Assembly (NCBI GenBank): GCA_036784855.1
Contig: JAZDSV010000003.1
Coordinates: forward strand, 199,501 to 263,500
Direction of reading: 5' to 3'
Source: Aphelidium insulamus
Lineage: Eukaryota; Aphelidiomycota; Aphelidea; Aphelidiaceae
DNA length: 64,000 bases
How positions within the stretch are numbered: the first letter of the stretch is position 1; every line of letters begins with the position of its first letter. The position numbers and the translations under genes were made by a program. Below are positions 32,606 through 44,400 of this stretch, piece after piece. The notes under the pieces were generated by a model. The model had not been told where the DNA came from. It worked only from the letters and a program-made list of their open reading frames with translations, and ran no database searches.

Positions 32606-34329
32606 ATGTCGCTAAGCAGCAAGCTCTCTGTGGCCAACCTGGACGTGAAGGACAAGCGCGTCTTGGTGCGGTACGTATTTACATCCAGCATGTAATGAGT
32701 ACGTGTGCTTTACGCGCTGGACAGTGTGGACTTTAACGTGCCGTTCCTGGATGGAAAGATCAGCAATGATCAACGCATTGTGGCCGCGCTGCCCACCATC
32801 AAGTGGGTGCTGGAGAAGGGTGTGTTGGGCTGCCACGTGCTCTCTATTCGCTACATATATATTTCAGGGTGTCGTGCTGTGATCCTGGTGTCCCATCTTG
32901 GTCGTCCTGACGGCGAGGTGGTGGCCAAGTACTCGTTGAAACCGGTGGCGGCAAAGCTGGAGGAATTGCTCGGGCGTCCAGTTACGTTCCTGTCCGACTG
33001 TGTGGGCGAGGAAGTGGAGAAGGCATGTGCCCAGGCCACTGGCGGCCAGGTGCTGCTGTTGGAGAATTTGCGTTTCCACATTGAGGAAGAGGGTTCCACT
33101 ACGCGTGACGGGCAAAAGGTGTGATGAGTCCCATGTTAATAGCGATAGATACATTCACACCTTGTGTCTGCATAGGTCAAGGCAGACAAAGCCGCGGTGG
33201 AAAAGTTTCGCGCCTCGCTCTCCAAGTTGGGTGATGTGTTTGTGAACGATGCTTTTGGTACGGCGCATCGCGCTCACAGGTACTCATCACTATCTGTTAA
33301 AATGTTATGGTGCTGTTATATATTTATCGTTTTATTCGCACAGCTCTGTTGTGGGTGTCAAATTGGACAAGCGCGCTGCCGGATTTTTAATGAAGAAGGA
33401 GCTCGACTTTTTCTCCAAAGTGCTCGAGAGTCCCGTCAAGCCATTCTTGGCCATTGTTGGCGGGTAATCATGATGAATGACATATAGACTATAATGCGCT
33501 CACTCTAATAGTGCCAAAGTGTCGGACAAGATCCAGCTGATTGAAAACTTGATTGAAAAGGTTGACTACATGATTATTGCTGGCGGAATGGCCTTTACCT
33601 TCAAGCAAGCGGTTTATAGTGTCAAGGTATCGATATGCGCCTATGTCTGTATGTTTTGTAATAAGGAGTAGATTGGAAACTCGCTGTTTGACGAAGCGGG
33701 AGCCAAGATCGTAAAGAGCTTGGTAGACAAGGCCAAGAGCAAGGGAGTCGAGTTGGTGTTCCCCGTGGACTACGTCACCGCCGACAAGTTTGACAAGAAT
33801 GCCAGCACTGGCTGTGCCACTGACGAGCAAGGGATTCCCGATGGCTGGATGGTGGGGGGAAAGTGTTTAATGCTTGGTCCTGCTAATGCAGTAGGGACTT
33901 GACTGCGGCGAAAAGTCTGTGGCCAAGTTTCGTGAGGTGATTCTCAAGTCCAAGACGGTTCTGTGGAATGGGTCGGTGCTTGCATTGTAATCCATGTGTC
34001 AAGTATTATAATAATTCTACATAGTCCTGTCGGCGTGTTTGAGTTTGAAAAGTTCGACAAGGGCACCCGCGCCGTGTTGGACGCCGTAGTCGAGGCCACC
34101 AAACTTGGTGCCGTGACCATTGCTGGTGGTGGCGATACTGCTACCGCCGTGGCCAAGTGGGATGCCGAGGAGAAACTGTCGCACGTGTCCACCGGTGGCG
34201 GTGCAAGTCTGGAGCTGCTGGAAGGTAATCCTTTTATATTGTTTGTAGCCGTCTGAGCGTTGATACTTACTGATACTACATCCGGCAGGCAAGGAACTGC
34301 CTGGAGTGACGGCACTGTCGCACCTGTAA
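32606..34329 (+). CDS. PGK1: Phosphoglycerate kinase
   Basis: Glycolytic enzyme that transfers phosphate from 1,3-bisphosphoglycerate to ADP in the cytosol. The coding sequence is split into about ten exons. Conserved blocks: [11 protein letters not shown] joined to [75 protein letters not shown] joined to [48 protein letters not shown] and [18 protein letters not shown]. Substrate (RVDFNVP, HLGRP) and nucleotide (GGGDT, STGGG) residues are intact. The ATG at 32606 gives MSLSSKLSV, as in fungal and animal PGK. Introns in a glycolytic gene are this dense only in intron-rich genomes. Confidence 0.97.
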
Positions 34330-34413
34330 AGCTTGCAGCGATAGTGCGAATTCACTCACAGCAATATAATTTTGCATCCCATTGTGCTGTTTCCATCTTG
34401 TTCCAGAAAGGTC

Positions 34414-37400
34414 ATGACAATCATGCGCGCATTTCGCTTGCAGTTGGCACTGTGCCTTCTGGCGCTGCTGGACTTGTCCTCGGCCGCCGGGGTCATGGGC
34501 ATTGACTTTGGCACGGACTGGTACAAGGTAGCGCTGGTGAAGAGCGGTGTGCCGCTGGAGCTAGTGCTTAATCGCGACTCTCAACGCAAAACGGACGCCG
34601 TGGTCACCATCCGCGACGGGCAGCGCATATTCGGCATCGATGGAGTGAGCAAGGTAGGCATGATATGGCATGCCGTCTACCCTTTGTTTATTGAGTCTTC
34701 ATACTACTGCCGTGCAGGGACTGCGCTTTCCCCAGTTGTCGTACGGCAAGCTCAAGAGTCTGCTGGGCAGGCGGTTCGACGATCCCGCTGCCGCAGACTA
34801 TCGCGAAGCCTTTGACAACATCATGGTCAACGACACTGTGCGTGGCACGTGCTTGTTCGAGCACACGGAGCGCGGTGAAACCACTCTTTACTCCGTGGAA
34901 GAGCTGGTGGCGATGCAGTTGAGCAATGCGCGCAAAGAAGTCGAGGATTTCGCCGGCGAGCCTGTTCGAGACGCCGTAATCACGGTATCTACTCGTTGTG
35001 AGTGTCTGAAAGGTGTTGATCCTAACATCACTGCACAGGTGCCGCCGTATTGGACGCAGCACGAGCGTCAGGCTCTGTTGGATGCCGCATCCATGGCAGA
35101 TATTCGCGTGCTCAGTTTGATGAGCGATGAAACTGCTGGTATGTATAGCACATCTATATGAATATGTTTTTACATCTACAATAGTGGCGCTAAACTACGC
35201 GCTGGCTGGAAGAAACTTCAACAGCACGCCGCAGCATCATATTTTCTACGATATGGGCGCCGGGAGCACAGTCGCGGCCCTGATCTCCTTCCAAAACACC
35301 CGCTTGTCCAACATTAAGCGGTCGGAAAAGGTGACCGAAATCGAGGTCAAGGCAATCGGCTACGATCGCACGCTGGGCGGCAATGTGTTTGACAAGCGGC
35401 TGCAAGAGTTGATGGCCAAGCATTTTGACGAGACTATCGGCAAGAAGCGCGGCGTAAACATTTACAAATCACACCGTGCCATGGCCAAGCTTCTCAAGGA
35501 GGCCAACAAGGTCAAACACATTCTCAGTGCCAACAATGAGTGCACGGCCTCGGTGAGGAGACAATCTCATGCATGTTATCATCCATGCATATTCAACATG
35601 TTGTGCAGATTGAAGGTCTGGTGGAAGAAATCGACTTTAGAATGAGCATTACGCGAGAAAAGATGATTGAACTGACGGCTGATGTGTTTCCTCGCCTGGC
35701 CGGGCCGATAAATGACATTCTGAAAACATCCAAGCTCAGTCTGGGCGACGTGCAGTCATTCATCTTGGTTGGCGGCAGTATTCGGGTGCCCGCGGTGCAG
35801 GATGAGTTGCAGAAACTTGTTGGCGCCGAGAAGATTGCCAAGCACGTAAACCAGGATGAGGCGGCCGTGTTGGGTGCTGCTTTCCGCGGCGCTTCCATTC
35901 TGCCACGCTTTCGCGTGAAAGAGTTTGATGTCAAGGACATTATCTCCAATTCTGTAAACATTCATTATGCGTCCACCGGTGATCCAAGTATGTGTTTGCG
36001 TTGATAAACATAACCTGGTTCACTAATCACCTGTGTAGACCGCATCATTCGCCAAAACATTTTCCGTCCCTCGTCCACTCTGGGATCCAAGTTAAAGCTG
36101 TCTTTCAAGCACACAAATGATTTTGGCTTCCATCTGGAGTATTCGGGCGATGCTGTGGAGGGCGACAAGTAGGTTATTATTGCTTTACTATTGTTAATGT
36201 AACATATTGTAGATATTTTGGCGTCAAAGAGATCTCCAACTACACTGTGTCTGGGCTCGGCGAAGTTTTGCAACAGTACAACAAGAGCAATGTAGACATT
36301 GAGAGCAAAGTGAAGGTGACGGTTTCGATTGCTGATGCTACTGGTCTCGTGACGGCAGATGAGGCCAGCGTTGAAGTACTTGTGACCAAGCGCGAAGCTG
36401 AAGGCGGTATCGTCGACTCGGTGCTCTCATTTTTTGGAGGCAAGGATAGCAAAGATGACGGTGACAAGAGCGTTGAGGCATCCGCCACTGCGAACGAGAC
36501 AACCGGAAACGGCACCACAACAAACTCCACTGCCGGCAATTCCACTACGGCAGAGACAAAGAAGGAGCCAAAGCCAGAGATCAAGGCGCTGAAGTTGGTA
36601 CGCATCGCATCCGGCATTCCGCCGTTCAGCGAAGAAATGCGCCAGACGGCAATCAAACGGGCCAAGGCAATGGATGATGCTGATAGGGTGCGCCGCGAAC
36701 GAGACTCTGCTCGCAACACCCTGGAATCATTCATTTACAACACCATGGACGTGATGTCGAATGACAACTTTATCGCCGCGTCGACGGATGAAGAACGGGA
36801 CGCGCTGTCCAAAGCCCTCAAAGAGGAATCAGAGTGGCTGGACGAGCACGGATCGGAGGCGGCAACTCTGACTGCAGATTTCATGTCTCACCTGTCCAAC
36901 TGCGACAAGATATATGCGCCCATCCGCCTTCGCATTGAAGAATCCAAGCGCCGCCCAGACGCGATGGACCAATTCAACAAGACTCTGTCGGCGTATCTGG
37001 CACAGGTGGAGGTATCGCAGAAGAACGACACCGCCACCGGATTCTACATCACTGAAGGCGACCTTGCATCGGCAGTGGAAAAGGCCGACGAGTTCAAAAA
37101 GTGGCTGGCGGAACAGCAAGCCGCATTTTCCGCCCTCGGCCCGCGCGACACACCAAAAGTACTGGTGGCGGATATCCACCGAAAAACCGAGGCTGTCAAT
37201 ATGGCCGCTCGTTTATTAAAGGCTCGCCAGCGCATCTACATCCCGCCGCCGCCACCCAAACCGCCGGTAAACGAAACGGCGACCGCCAAGAATGACACCA
37301 CCACAACCACGGACAAGGAGGCCGGGGATAAGGAAGAGCCGGAAGCGGCGACGGAAACAGGTAAAGAGTCGGCGGGGGACGCCACAGCCGGAAAAGACGA

Positions 37401-37443
37401 AGATACAACCAACGATGACGCTGATGTGCACGATGAACTATGA
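34414..37443 (+). CDS. HYOU1: ER-lumenal HSP70 of the HYOU1/Grp170/Lhs1 family
   Basis: Large HSP70-type chaperone of the ER that also acts as nucleotide exchange factor for BiP. Seven exons (34414-34653, 34718-34984, 35039-35138, 35185-35552, 35609-35987, 36039-36168, 36213-37443) sum to 904 residues with all phases correct. A signal peptide (LQLALCLLALLDLSSA) is followed directly by VMGIDFGTDWYKVALV, the phosphate-1 motif of the ATPase. FYDMGAGSTVAALI is phosphate-2 and FILVGGSIRVPAVQ the adenosine motif. The beta domain and a long helical lid follow. An acidic, N-glycosylation-rich loop (NETTGNGTTTNST) is inserted, as in Grp170. The protein ends DVHDEL, a fungal/plant-type ER retrieval signal. 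Confidence 0.96.
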
Positions 37444-37503
37444 CCGGGCGCTAAAAGACATGGCAACACCACCATAAAGCTTCATCATGACCACCATTAT
37501 ATT

Positions 37504-38632
37504 CTATGGCGGAACCGCCTCTGGCAATCCCTGACCAGCTGCCACTCCTGTAAATTCCGACCCACACGTGCTGCAAGTTGGCACATGATCACAAAAAACT
37601 GTACAGTGTCAGCGCTGGAGTAGCAACGACTAAGCACGCACTTGAAAGGCACACGGAACACACCAGGGCCACGTCCACCATACGCCGGTGACAAAAACAC
37701 GCAGCGCGCAGATCAACGTGAACTGGCTGCAGCGAGAACATGCGCTCCCGCACACATTGCTCTCCCATGCAGCTCATCTGTTATCGCCGTGTTAAGTCCA
37801 CATAGATGTAGATATTCTACAACACCTCACATACCAAGAGCAGTTGCAACATCCCGTCCATAGAGTCCACGGTAATGTAGGTGCCACGTGTAATGTGCGC
37901 CGCCTGCTGCAAGAAGACGGCCCTGCTCTCATCTACGCCGACAGAACTGTTTGATGCGGCGCCGGCAGCCACGCGACACACATCAACGGGCACGTGGGCC
38001 TTGTTGGCCGAGAACAGACAGTTCATCATGGGTATGTACTGCACGCTGCTGTCTGGTGCCACGGATAGGAGGAGAATGCGGGACTGGAGCGTCGCGATAT
38101 GTCTGCTCATTCGATGGATATCTGCGCGCCTATTAGCTTGGTCATCGCACGGCAACATGGCCGTACAGCACAGCGCCATGGACAGTGCAGCGGGTGTCTG
38201 TGCAGGTCGCGTGCCTATACTCTGGTCGTCATTGGCACCACCCAATGACGACAACAGGCTGGTTATTCGTCCAAGTAGGGCAGCGGTCTGTCGCGCAAAC
38301 GGCGCGTACTCATTGGCGCGAGTTGACGGTACCGAGTCGTCTGTACTGGCCAGTGCGCCACCACCAGCACCTCCAGTATTACCACCGTCCACGTCTACGC
38401 CATCCGTGTGGAGGAATGTGGCGCCCGACGCGTGGCTGCCAATGAAACAGAGCCGGTTGCCGTCGTTTAGCGCGGCGTAGGCACGCATAAACACCAGCGT
38501 GTGCTGCAGACACGCGTGGAATTCGGCGGCAGATTTCCACATGCTGGGCTCCACGTCCATGATGATAACCAGGAGCTGTGGCGGCGAGGAGCCGCTGGCA
38601 GTGGCACCTGTGACCGTTGCCGTGAAAGTCAT
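37504..38632 (-). CDS. GTF2H3: TFIIH core subunit p34 (TFB4/GTF2H3)
   Basis: Structural subunit of transcription/repair factor TFIIH that pairs with p44. The start at 38632 is followed by LLVIIMDVEPSMW (vWA-like fold). Family blocks are VQYIPMMNCLFSANKAHVPVDVCRV and FLQQAAHITRGTYI. The C-terminal zinc finger is assembled from two exons: ACFCHRRMVDVALVCSVCLS, then after an intron (about 37604-37653) FCDHVPTCSTCGSEF, giving the expected CxC...CxxC...CxxC pattern. A Gly/Thr-rich loop of about 40 residues is inserted in the vWA domain. An intron lies near 37760-37830. It converges with HYOU1 with 60 bp between stops. Confidence 0.9.
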
Positions 38633-38704
38633 TTATGTGTATTGAATACTGGATCTATTGTTCTCCGGTCACGCACAGTTTGCATAGCAAGACATTAACT
38701 CCTT

Positions 38705-39886
38705 CTAGTAGCCTGTGAAGGGACCCTTGCAGCATTTACTCAGGTTAATGTCCTTGAAATTATGGTCTGACGACTTTGCACCGTGACAGGATTCGAATGG
38801 CTTGAATGGTGGCGGTAGTCGCTTCAGCTCCAACAATTCCCAGTCGATATCCTCAAAGTATGGATGAGCCATGACGTTTTCTCCCTCCCGGAGATGTTCC
38901 GAGGAAATTACGTCGTCGTTGATGCAGCCATCTGGGAGATATGGAGGCAACGGCGGCGACAAAAAATCATAGTATTCCAGTTGGCGCAAGCTGCGTATCA
39001 GATGCACGGCATGGCGCAAGCAAAGAGGAAATGCAGTCTCTGGCAAGTGCTTCTCCGTAGACCGCTGAATGTCGGCGTAATCGTAGGTGGCTGGCATATG
39101 AGTGTACCGCAACATCCCCCTAATCAGATATGCAAGACGGCGCCATTCAATAGCCAGATCGCACGTTAGCCAGTTGCTAAATAAATCTGACTCTAGTGTT
39201 CCCTTAGCCTGGTCTGAATAGCAACGTGGACGATATCTGGGATTAAGGATTTTGATGTCACCAAAGTCTGCCAGGCAAACGTGGCCATCAGCACCTATAA
39301 GTATGTTATTGGGTGCAATGTCACCGTGAATGACACGGTGCTGGTGCAAATATCGCATTGCTGCGAGGACTTCTGCCGCGCACATTTGTACCTGATCCAT
39401 CCCAACTAATTTTTCCGATTCCAAGGCGTTCTTCAACGTACCGCCCGGTTTGTACTCCATCACGGTATAAACGTAATCCGCGCAGTGGAACATGTCGATC
39501 GTCGTGGCAAGGAAGGCATGTTTCAGTTGCAGATTGAACCATCGACATTCTTTCTCAATGGAGAAGCCGCACATTAGTTTATCTTCGACCTTGAGTGCGT
39601 AGGTTTTACCGCCTTTTTTCGCAAGATACACTGCCCCATAATGGCCCTCGTCTAGGTATGACCCCACTTCATAGCCGTTGCACACATTGTGCGGCAATGA
39701 CGTTGATGATGTGTCGGCCAGAGAGGACCTGGCAGTGCTTGTAGATACCAACGTGTCAGTGGGCGCTAAAGTCTGTTCCGTTAGCTCGTAATTCTGTTCA
39801 TTTAGCATCGGGACACATCTAACAAGCGCGTTAGGAGCGAATGTAACGATAAAGGTGATTGCAGCAGCCAGGCTAAGCGATTTCAT
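38705..39886 (-). CDS. Secreted protein kinase-like protein
   Basis: Single-exon gene for 393 residues. An N-terminal signal peptide (LSLAAAITFIVTFAPNALVRC) precedes a Thr/Ser-rich spacer of about 45 residues and then a complete kinase-like domain. The Gly loop is LDEGHYGAVYLAKKGGKT, the ATP lysine is in YALKVEDK and a plausible helix-C Glu in FSIEKEC. The catalytic loop is HGDIAPNNIL (HGD in place of HRD) and the magnesium loop LADFGDIKI. The usual APE motif is replaced by LESD, so regulation or substrate binding may differ, but the catalytic K, D and DFG are present and activity is plausible. There is no membrane segment after the signal. A CCAATCAG box lies 68 bp upstream. A role outside the cell is an inference from the signal peptide. 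Confidence 0.85.
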   Translation of the reverse strand: MKSLSLAAAITFIVTFAPNALVRCVPMLNEQNYELTEQTLAPTDTLVSTSTARSSLADTSSTSLPHNVCNGYEVGSYLDEGHYGAVYLAKKGGKTYALKVEDKLMCGFSIEKECRWFNLQLKHAFLATTIDMFHCADYVYTVMEYKPGGTLKNALESEKLVGMDQVQMCAAEVLAAMRYLHQHRVIHGDIAPNNILIGADGHVCLADFGDIKILNPRYRPRCYSDQAKGTLESDLFSNWLTCDLAIEWRRLAYLIRGMLRYTHMPATYDYADIQRSTEKHLPETAFPLCLRHAVHLIRSLRQLEYYDFLSPPLPPYLPDGCINDDVISSEHLREGENVMAHPYFEDIDWELLELKRLPPPFKPFESCHGAKSSDHNFKDINLSKCCKGPFTGY

Positions 39887-39953
39887 TTCTAACTGATGTC
39901 AACTATGCTCTGCCACTGACCATGCATTTGCATCTGCATCTCGATTGATTCAA

Positions 39954-39961
39954 CCAATCAG
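39954..39961 (-). promoter_or_regulatory. CCAAT box (NF-Y/HAP type), secreted kinase promoter
   Basis: Exact CCAATCAG, 68 bp before the kinase ATG at 39886 and reading CTGATTGG toward the gene. Same spacing as before the ubiquitin gene and the secreted family gene at 54583. Confidence 0.55.
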
Positions 39962-40009
39962 AGCTCCGAGCGAACCCCCTGTCATATCAGTGTATCAGGT
40001 ACATATTAA

Positions 40010-40123
40010 ATAGTTGGTCTATATATATATATATATATATATTGCTGTACCCTATGTAAATAGTTGGTCTATATATACATATATATATACATATATATAA
40101 ATATATATATATATATTGCTGTT
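40010..40123. repeat. Tandem duplication of a TA-rich unit
   Basis: Two copies of aaatagttggtctatata followed by TA repeats of different length and ttgctgt. Confidence 0.8.
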
Positions 40124-40293
40124 ATGTATGTACAGCTGTAACTGTAACTTCATAATAGCCCATCTCCGCCTATTAAAGCCATCGACACAAAACACTAAAT
40201 GTTAACAAGACAGCCTACATATAAAAACTTTTGCACTACAAGCTTCTCTGTAACCTTGAACCCTTCACGGCCACACCACAATAACAATATTAA

Positions 40294-41932
40294 ATGACCG
40301 TGACAGCGGCGCCGGGCGACTTTGCCGTGCTTTCCTCCGACCAGTTCCGCCCTGACCATGGCGCGTACTTGCTGTGGCTGGATGCTGTGCCTGGTAAGGT
40401 GCCATACGTGCAGATATTTGCATGCCTGGCAGTCCTATCTACATATATGGCTGCATAGTGGACGAGGCCGTGACGCGGCTGCCAATGCCGCAACTGGAGC
40501 GCATGCTAGCCGAGTGCATGGCAACGGCTGACGCGCTATCCGCCACACAGCAGCAACAGCATCAGCAAATGTCTTCCGATACCAGGCCCGACAGCCTGGA
40601 GCACGCCACAGCGCCACCGCAACCGCCCCCACTAGTGCCCACCTCATTCACTAGCACGTCGCTGCACCGCAACTCGCAGACATCGCTCACCACCTCGTCG
40701 CCGCCGCTCTTGCCCACTATAGCTCCACCGTCGCCGCTGGTGCAGCTGCTTGTCTACAAGAAAAAATACATTATCGCGCAGTATCGCATGTTTGAAGCGA
40801 TGGAGGCGCATCTGCATCGGCCCGCGTTCATTGGCGAGCAGATGCTCTACTCCACAGTCCCACTGCAGATCAAGCTGCGTATGGTCGAGCTGTACTACGG
40901 CATTGATGATGCGGTTGTGCGCGCGCTCTTGTCCGGGCGCAGATTTGGCCCCCGGTCCCGTAAAGAGCTGGACGAGGTGTGTGTGAGGAATAGGGTGACG
41001 GCCGGCAGTTGCAAGCGTCAGGTGGACAACTTGAAGCGTGTGTTGAAGCGTGTCGAGGACGGTCCCGGCGGCCTGGAATCGAACATTGCCGCAGAGTTTC
41101 TTCTCTCTGCACAGCTTGCCAGGTGTGTCAGTGATATGACATATTGCTACGGACCCCTCTAATTCCATTCAACTGTAGTCGATATGCTCGGATAATATTT
41201 TTGACCATGAACAAGATCGACACTTCAAAGAAGAAGCTGGCGGCGTATTGCTTGCCGGACTTTGAGTACTGTGCCGCCACCTTTATGCGGTACTGGTGCT
41301 GTGTACCCGGCGACAGTTGCGATGAGTTCGACGCGGCGTTTGCACACGACATTCGCGACATCAAGCACGGCATCGCCTCGAACAAAGAGTGTCTGGAAGA
41401 GTATCGGGCGCGTGTCACCAGTTCCCTGGCAGCGGCAAGCAGTGCTGGCGGCAGTGGTGCCGCTGGACAACGAAACTCTACCGCCGGCTCCATATCGGGC
41501 GGGTCTGGCGGTGGCACGCTGTTCCGACGCAATCTGGCCGCCCTGATGGACATCAACAGTGGTGCCGGCTCATCGCCCACTTCCAGCGCCGGTGTGGGGC
41601 AGAGTGCTGGGAGCGCGGCACCAGCGCCCAACTTTCACTCACTGTTCAAAACAATCATCCGCAATGCCATGGCACTCGGGATCGGTCTCGTTGTGCAGAA
41701 GGAGGTGCGCGATCTGCTATTGGATTTGGTAGAGAAGATTGTGGAGCCATTCATTGCGGGTGGTTGGCGTGCCGCTGACATGGACGCCTTCTTCCGCACC
41801 GTGCTGGAAGAGTGGCCTGGCGTGGCCACATTGCCGCCTCAACTGACACAAACCTCCAAGTACGAGACCAGCTGGGAGCGTCTCATTAATGGCGTGCGCC
41901 TGTGTGCATTTCGCCTCTTTCCCGATCAGTAG
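40294..41932 (+). CDS. FIBP: Acidic FGF intracellular-binding protein homolog (FIBP)
   Basis: Conserved protein of uncertain function found in animals and several protist groups. Start MTVTAAPGDF with LLWLDAVP, then a Gln/Ser/Pro-rich low-complexity insert. The family core is clear: LRMVELYYGIDDAVVRALLSG, SRKELDEVCVRNRVTAGSC and KRQVDNLKRVLKRVEDGPGG. Across an intron (about 41121-41178) it continues RYARIIFLTMNKIDTSKKKL. The final block KEVRDLLLDLVEKIVEPFIAGGW, DMDAFFRTVLEEWP and LINGVRLCAFRLF also matches. A second insert rich in Ser/Gly/Ala (41440-41625) is not found in animal FIBP as I know it. The intron near 40393-40440 is needed, but its exact ends are unsure. Confidence 0.9.
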
Positions 41933-42033
41933 AGAGTTGTATTACTTCTGTTATACCTGAATGTGCGCAATATGTGGATAAAGAAGTGTGATGATGTATT
42001 GCATCAAGAGCGTCGCCGCAGATTATCTCGACA

Positions 42034-43811
42034 TTAAATGACGCGATAATCTTCCGTGACCAGCAGCGAGTCCTGTGTAATCTCCACGTCGACGTTAGTG
42101 TCGGCCACTGATGCGCGCGCAATCTGTGTACATTTAGAGATGCAATAGCAGTGCATCACACGCACCTTGATTTCAGAAAATAGCTGCGAGGATGCAAAAG
42201 ACACGCGGACGGGGAACAGCGCGGCAACGTCCGAGCCCGCGACCGAGAACTCCAACGTGCCCGATGTTGACGTCGAGTCGATGAGCGCCAGCTTCCATTC
42301 GAGACACTTTGTGCTGGGGTTGAAAGCGTACTCGCCGTCCACAGTTTCAATCTTGGGCGACGGCCCTGTCATTGGTATGCTGACCACCACGTCGCGCAGA
42401 GTCATCTCCTCCGCCAACAATTCGTACTCCACACTACAGTCAATTGTACCGTCTCCGGTGGGCGAGGGCCAGAAATTTATCGACAGTGGCACCATGCTCT
42501 CGTCCTTGCTGACATAGCGCCACTTTAGCACGCCGGTTGGCTGATTAACCGGGAACGGTTTTGAGGGATCTTTGGTGGCAATAACACTCTGCTGTGCCCA
42601 TGCATTCTTGTCCACGTGCGGGTGTGTCTACCAACAATAGTTTAGACAATAGTCCACTATATACTGGTACACACCTTGAATTGGAGATCTTCGCTCTCCA
42701 TGGCAGAGAGTTGGATGCGCAGTCGCGCCTTCTCCGGGTCGCTGATGCGCAACATCAGCTCGCCCTTCACCTCCAAACTCTCCAGTCCGCCGTCGCGATT
42801 CAACGCCGCACTGATCTTCTCCTCCATATGAATGTGCACCGGGCCGGTCTTGATGGCCGCGGCAGCCGCGGACAGTCCAGCGATAGAGCCGCTGCCGGTA
42901 GATACGGGCGATGTTACTTCACCTGCCTGTGACGAGTATGCCGGCAATCCCTCCGACATGTTTATGGCGTCCAGCATCTCGGACGCTTTCGGCTTGACAC
43001 CCAGCTGCATGCCGCGCGGCGCCGCACTACTGTATATGAATGAACTATTAACCCATATATATAGTGTACATACGCAGGAGCAGCACTAGAGGTCAACGAC
43101 GATGTGGACGAGTTCTGCGTGGCGGTAGGCGGCGATGCAAATGCCGATGCCTTGCGCATGGACGACACATTGTTAAAACCACCCGACTGCTGGCCGGCAC
43201 CAGATTTACCAGTGAGACGACGCTGCATGTCCAGCTGGCGCGCCTTTAACTTGGCGGCCTCGACAGCCTCGCGCTCCTTGCTCTTCTGCAGCATTTCCTG
43301 CAGCTTCTCCTCGTGGCTGTCCATCTCGCTGTACACCTTGATCTGCGGCAGGGTGACGTTCTCGCGGTAGCCCAGCGCCACAATCTCGTCAAAGGCGCAC
43401 AGCAGCTCGAATGCACACGTGAGTATCTCGGCCTCCTTGAGCGTGCGGGCAAAGTCGCCCACACATCGCGCAAACAGGTGCAGCGTGTCAATGTCTTGGA
43501 GGATGTTGGACTGCTTGTTCGTGATGACCACCATGTACAGGTCCTCCAGCGGCTGGTATATGTAGCGCACAGAGTCTGTCTCGACGTAGGTGTGCTGCGT
43601 GCCGGCGCTGATCATCTTGGGGAAGGAGGCCAGCAGTCCCTCGATGCGCGGCCGGCTCACCTCCACGAACTGGCGAGATATGACAGCTGTGTGCATTGAG
43701 GGTGCGTCAGTGTGCGGCAAAACAAGTGTGGACACAGACACGCAGCGAGAGCGACAGAGGAGGCATACCCTTGCCGGTCTTGGTGCAGACGGAAGCGGCG
43801 AGGACAACCAT
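42034..43811 (-). CDS. ARCN1: Coatomer subunit delta (delta-COP)
   Basis: Subunit of the COPI coat for Golgi-to-ER and intra-Golgi transport. The start ATG at 43811 gives MVVLAASVCTKTGKG, the standard delta-COP opening. After an intron LSRQFVEVSRPRIEGLLASF and VRYIYQPLEDLYMVVITNKQSN form the longin-like domain, followed by VYSEMDSHEEKLQEMLQKSKE. The C-terminal mu-homology domain runs from PRGMQLGVKPK through LELMLRISD-type strands and NFWPSPTGDGTIDCSVEYEL to the final DSLLVTEDYRVI. Four introns are visible, near 43700-43780, 43030-43075, 42615-42675 and 42127-42165. Length is about 540 residues. The gene is intact. Confidence 0.94.
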
Positions 43812-44040
43812 GCCGCCTACAATTGAATTTCACTTCAATTCAGCAGTGTGTGTGGGTGTAACAGCCCGGCTGGATCGCTGTTCAAGATACAAATTATGCA
43901 AATATTACAGTATTGCATTCTTGAGAAGTATGTAGACCGCTGATGGTGCCGGTACACGCATAGACAAATCATACGTAAAGTTTTAATCGTGGGTGGGTTT
44001 ATTTTTTGATGATGGCGATGGTTGAATACGAAAAATGGTT

Positions 44041-44400
44041 TCAACATTTGCTGGGCTTCAAGATGTAGCCGATCTGCTGCGCCTTGCCCTCGAGGCCAAG
44101 CATTTTCATCTTGGCAAGAAATTTGCTTTTTTCTTCATCCGAGACAATGAGGTCCTCTTCCATGATATACTGCAATTCCCAGGTGGTAGAGCCGATTGTT
44201 TTGCAGACTACAATAAAGTCGCATTCCAGAGACGAAGTATCGTCATATGCGTCAATGATGGTTGTAGTCGTGTCATATGGAAAAAGCTGTTCCACTTCTT
44301 CTATATCAATGTCCATGCGGCCGTTGAAGAAAGTCGTTGCAAGAACGGCGCGTGAATAGACGGCTCCATAGAAAAGATCCGCGCAAATATCGACGCCCAT
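44041..44400 (-). CDS. Orphan 119-residue protein
   Basis: Single exon, 119 residues, start MGVDICADLFYGAVYSRAV. Composition is acidic and balanced, with IDIEEVEQLFPYD and a helical, Lys-rich C-terminus (EEKSKFLAKMKMLGLEGKAQ). It has no signal peptide and no membrane segment. The opening MGxDIxAxLFYG pattern is reminiscent of small orphan proteins in large DNA viruses and bacteria, but I recognise no defined family. It sits between delta-COP and ubiquitin-L40 and is intronless, unlike both. Confidence 0.6.
   Translation of the reverse strand: MGVDICADLFYGAVYSRAVLATTFFNGRMDIDIEEVEQLFPYDTTTTIIDAYDDTSSLECDFIVVCKTIGSTTWELQYIMEEDLIVSDEEKSKFLAKMKMLGLEGKAQQIGYILKPSKC

Larger units (their letters stand above)
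39887..40293. other. Divergent intergenic region with duplicated TA-rich unit
   Basis: About 400 bp between the secreted kinase and FIBP. It carries CCAATCAG at 39954-39961. It also holds a duplicated unit, aaatagttggtctatata-(TA)n-ttgctgt, at about 40010-40048 and 40057-40123. No ORF of interest. Confidence 0.7.
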
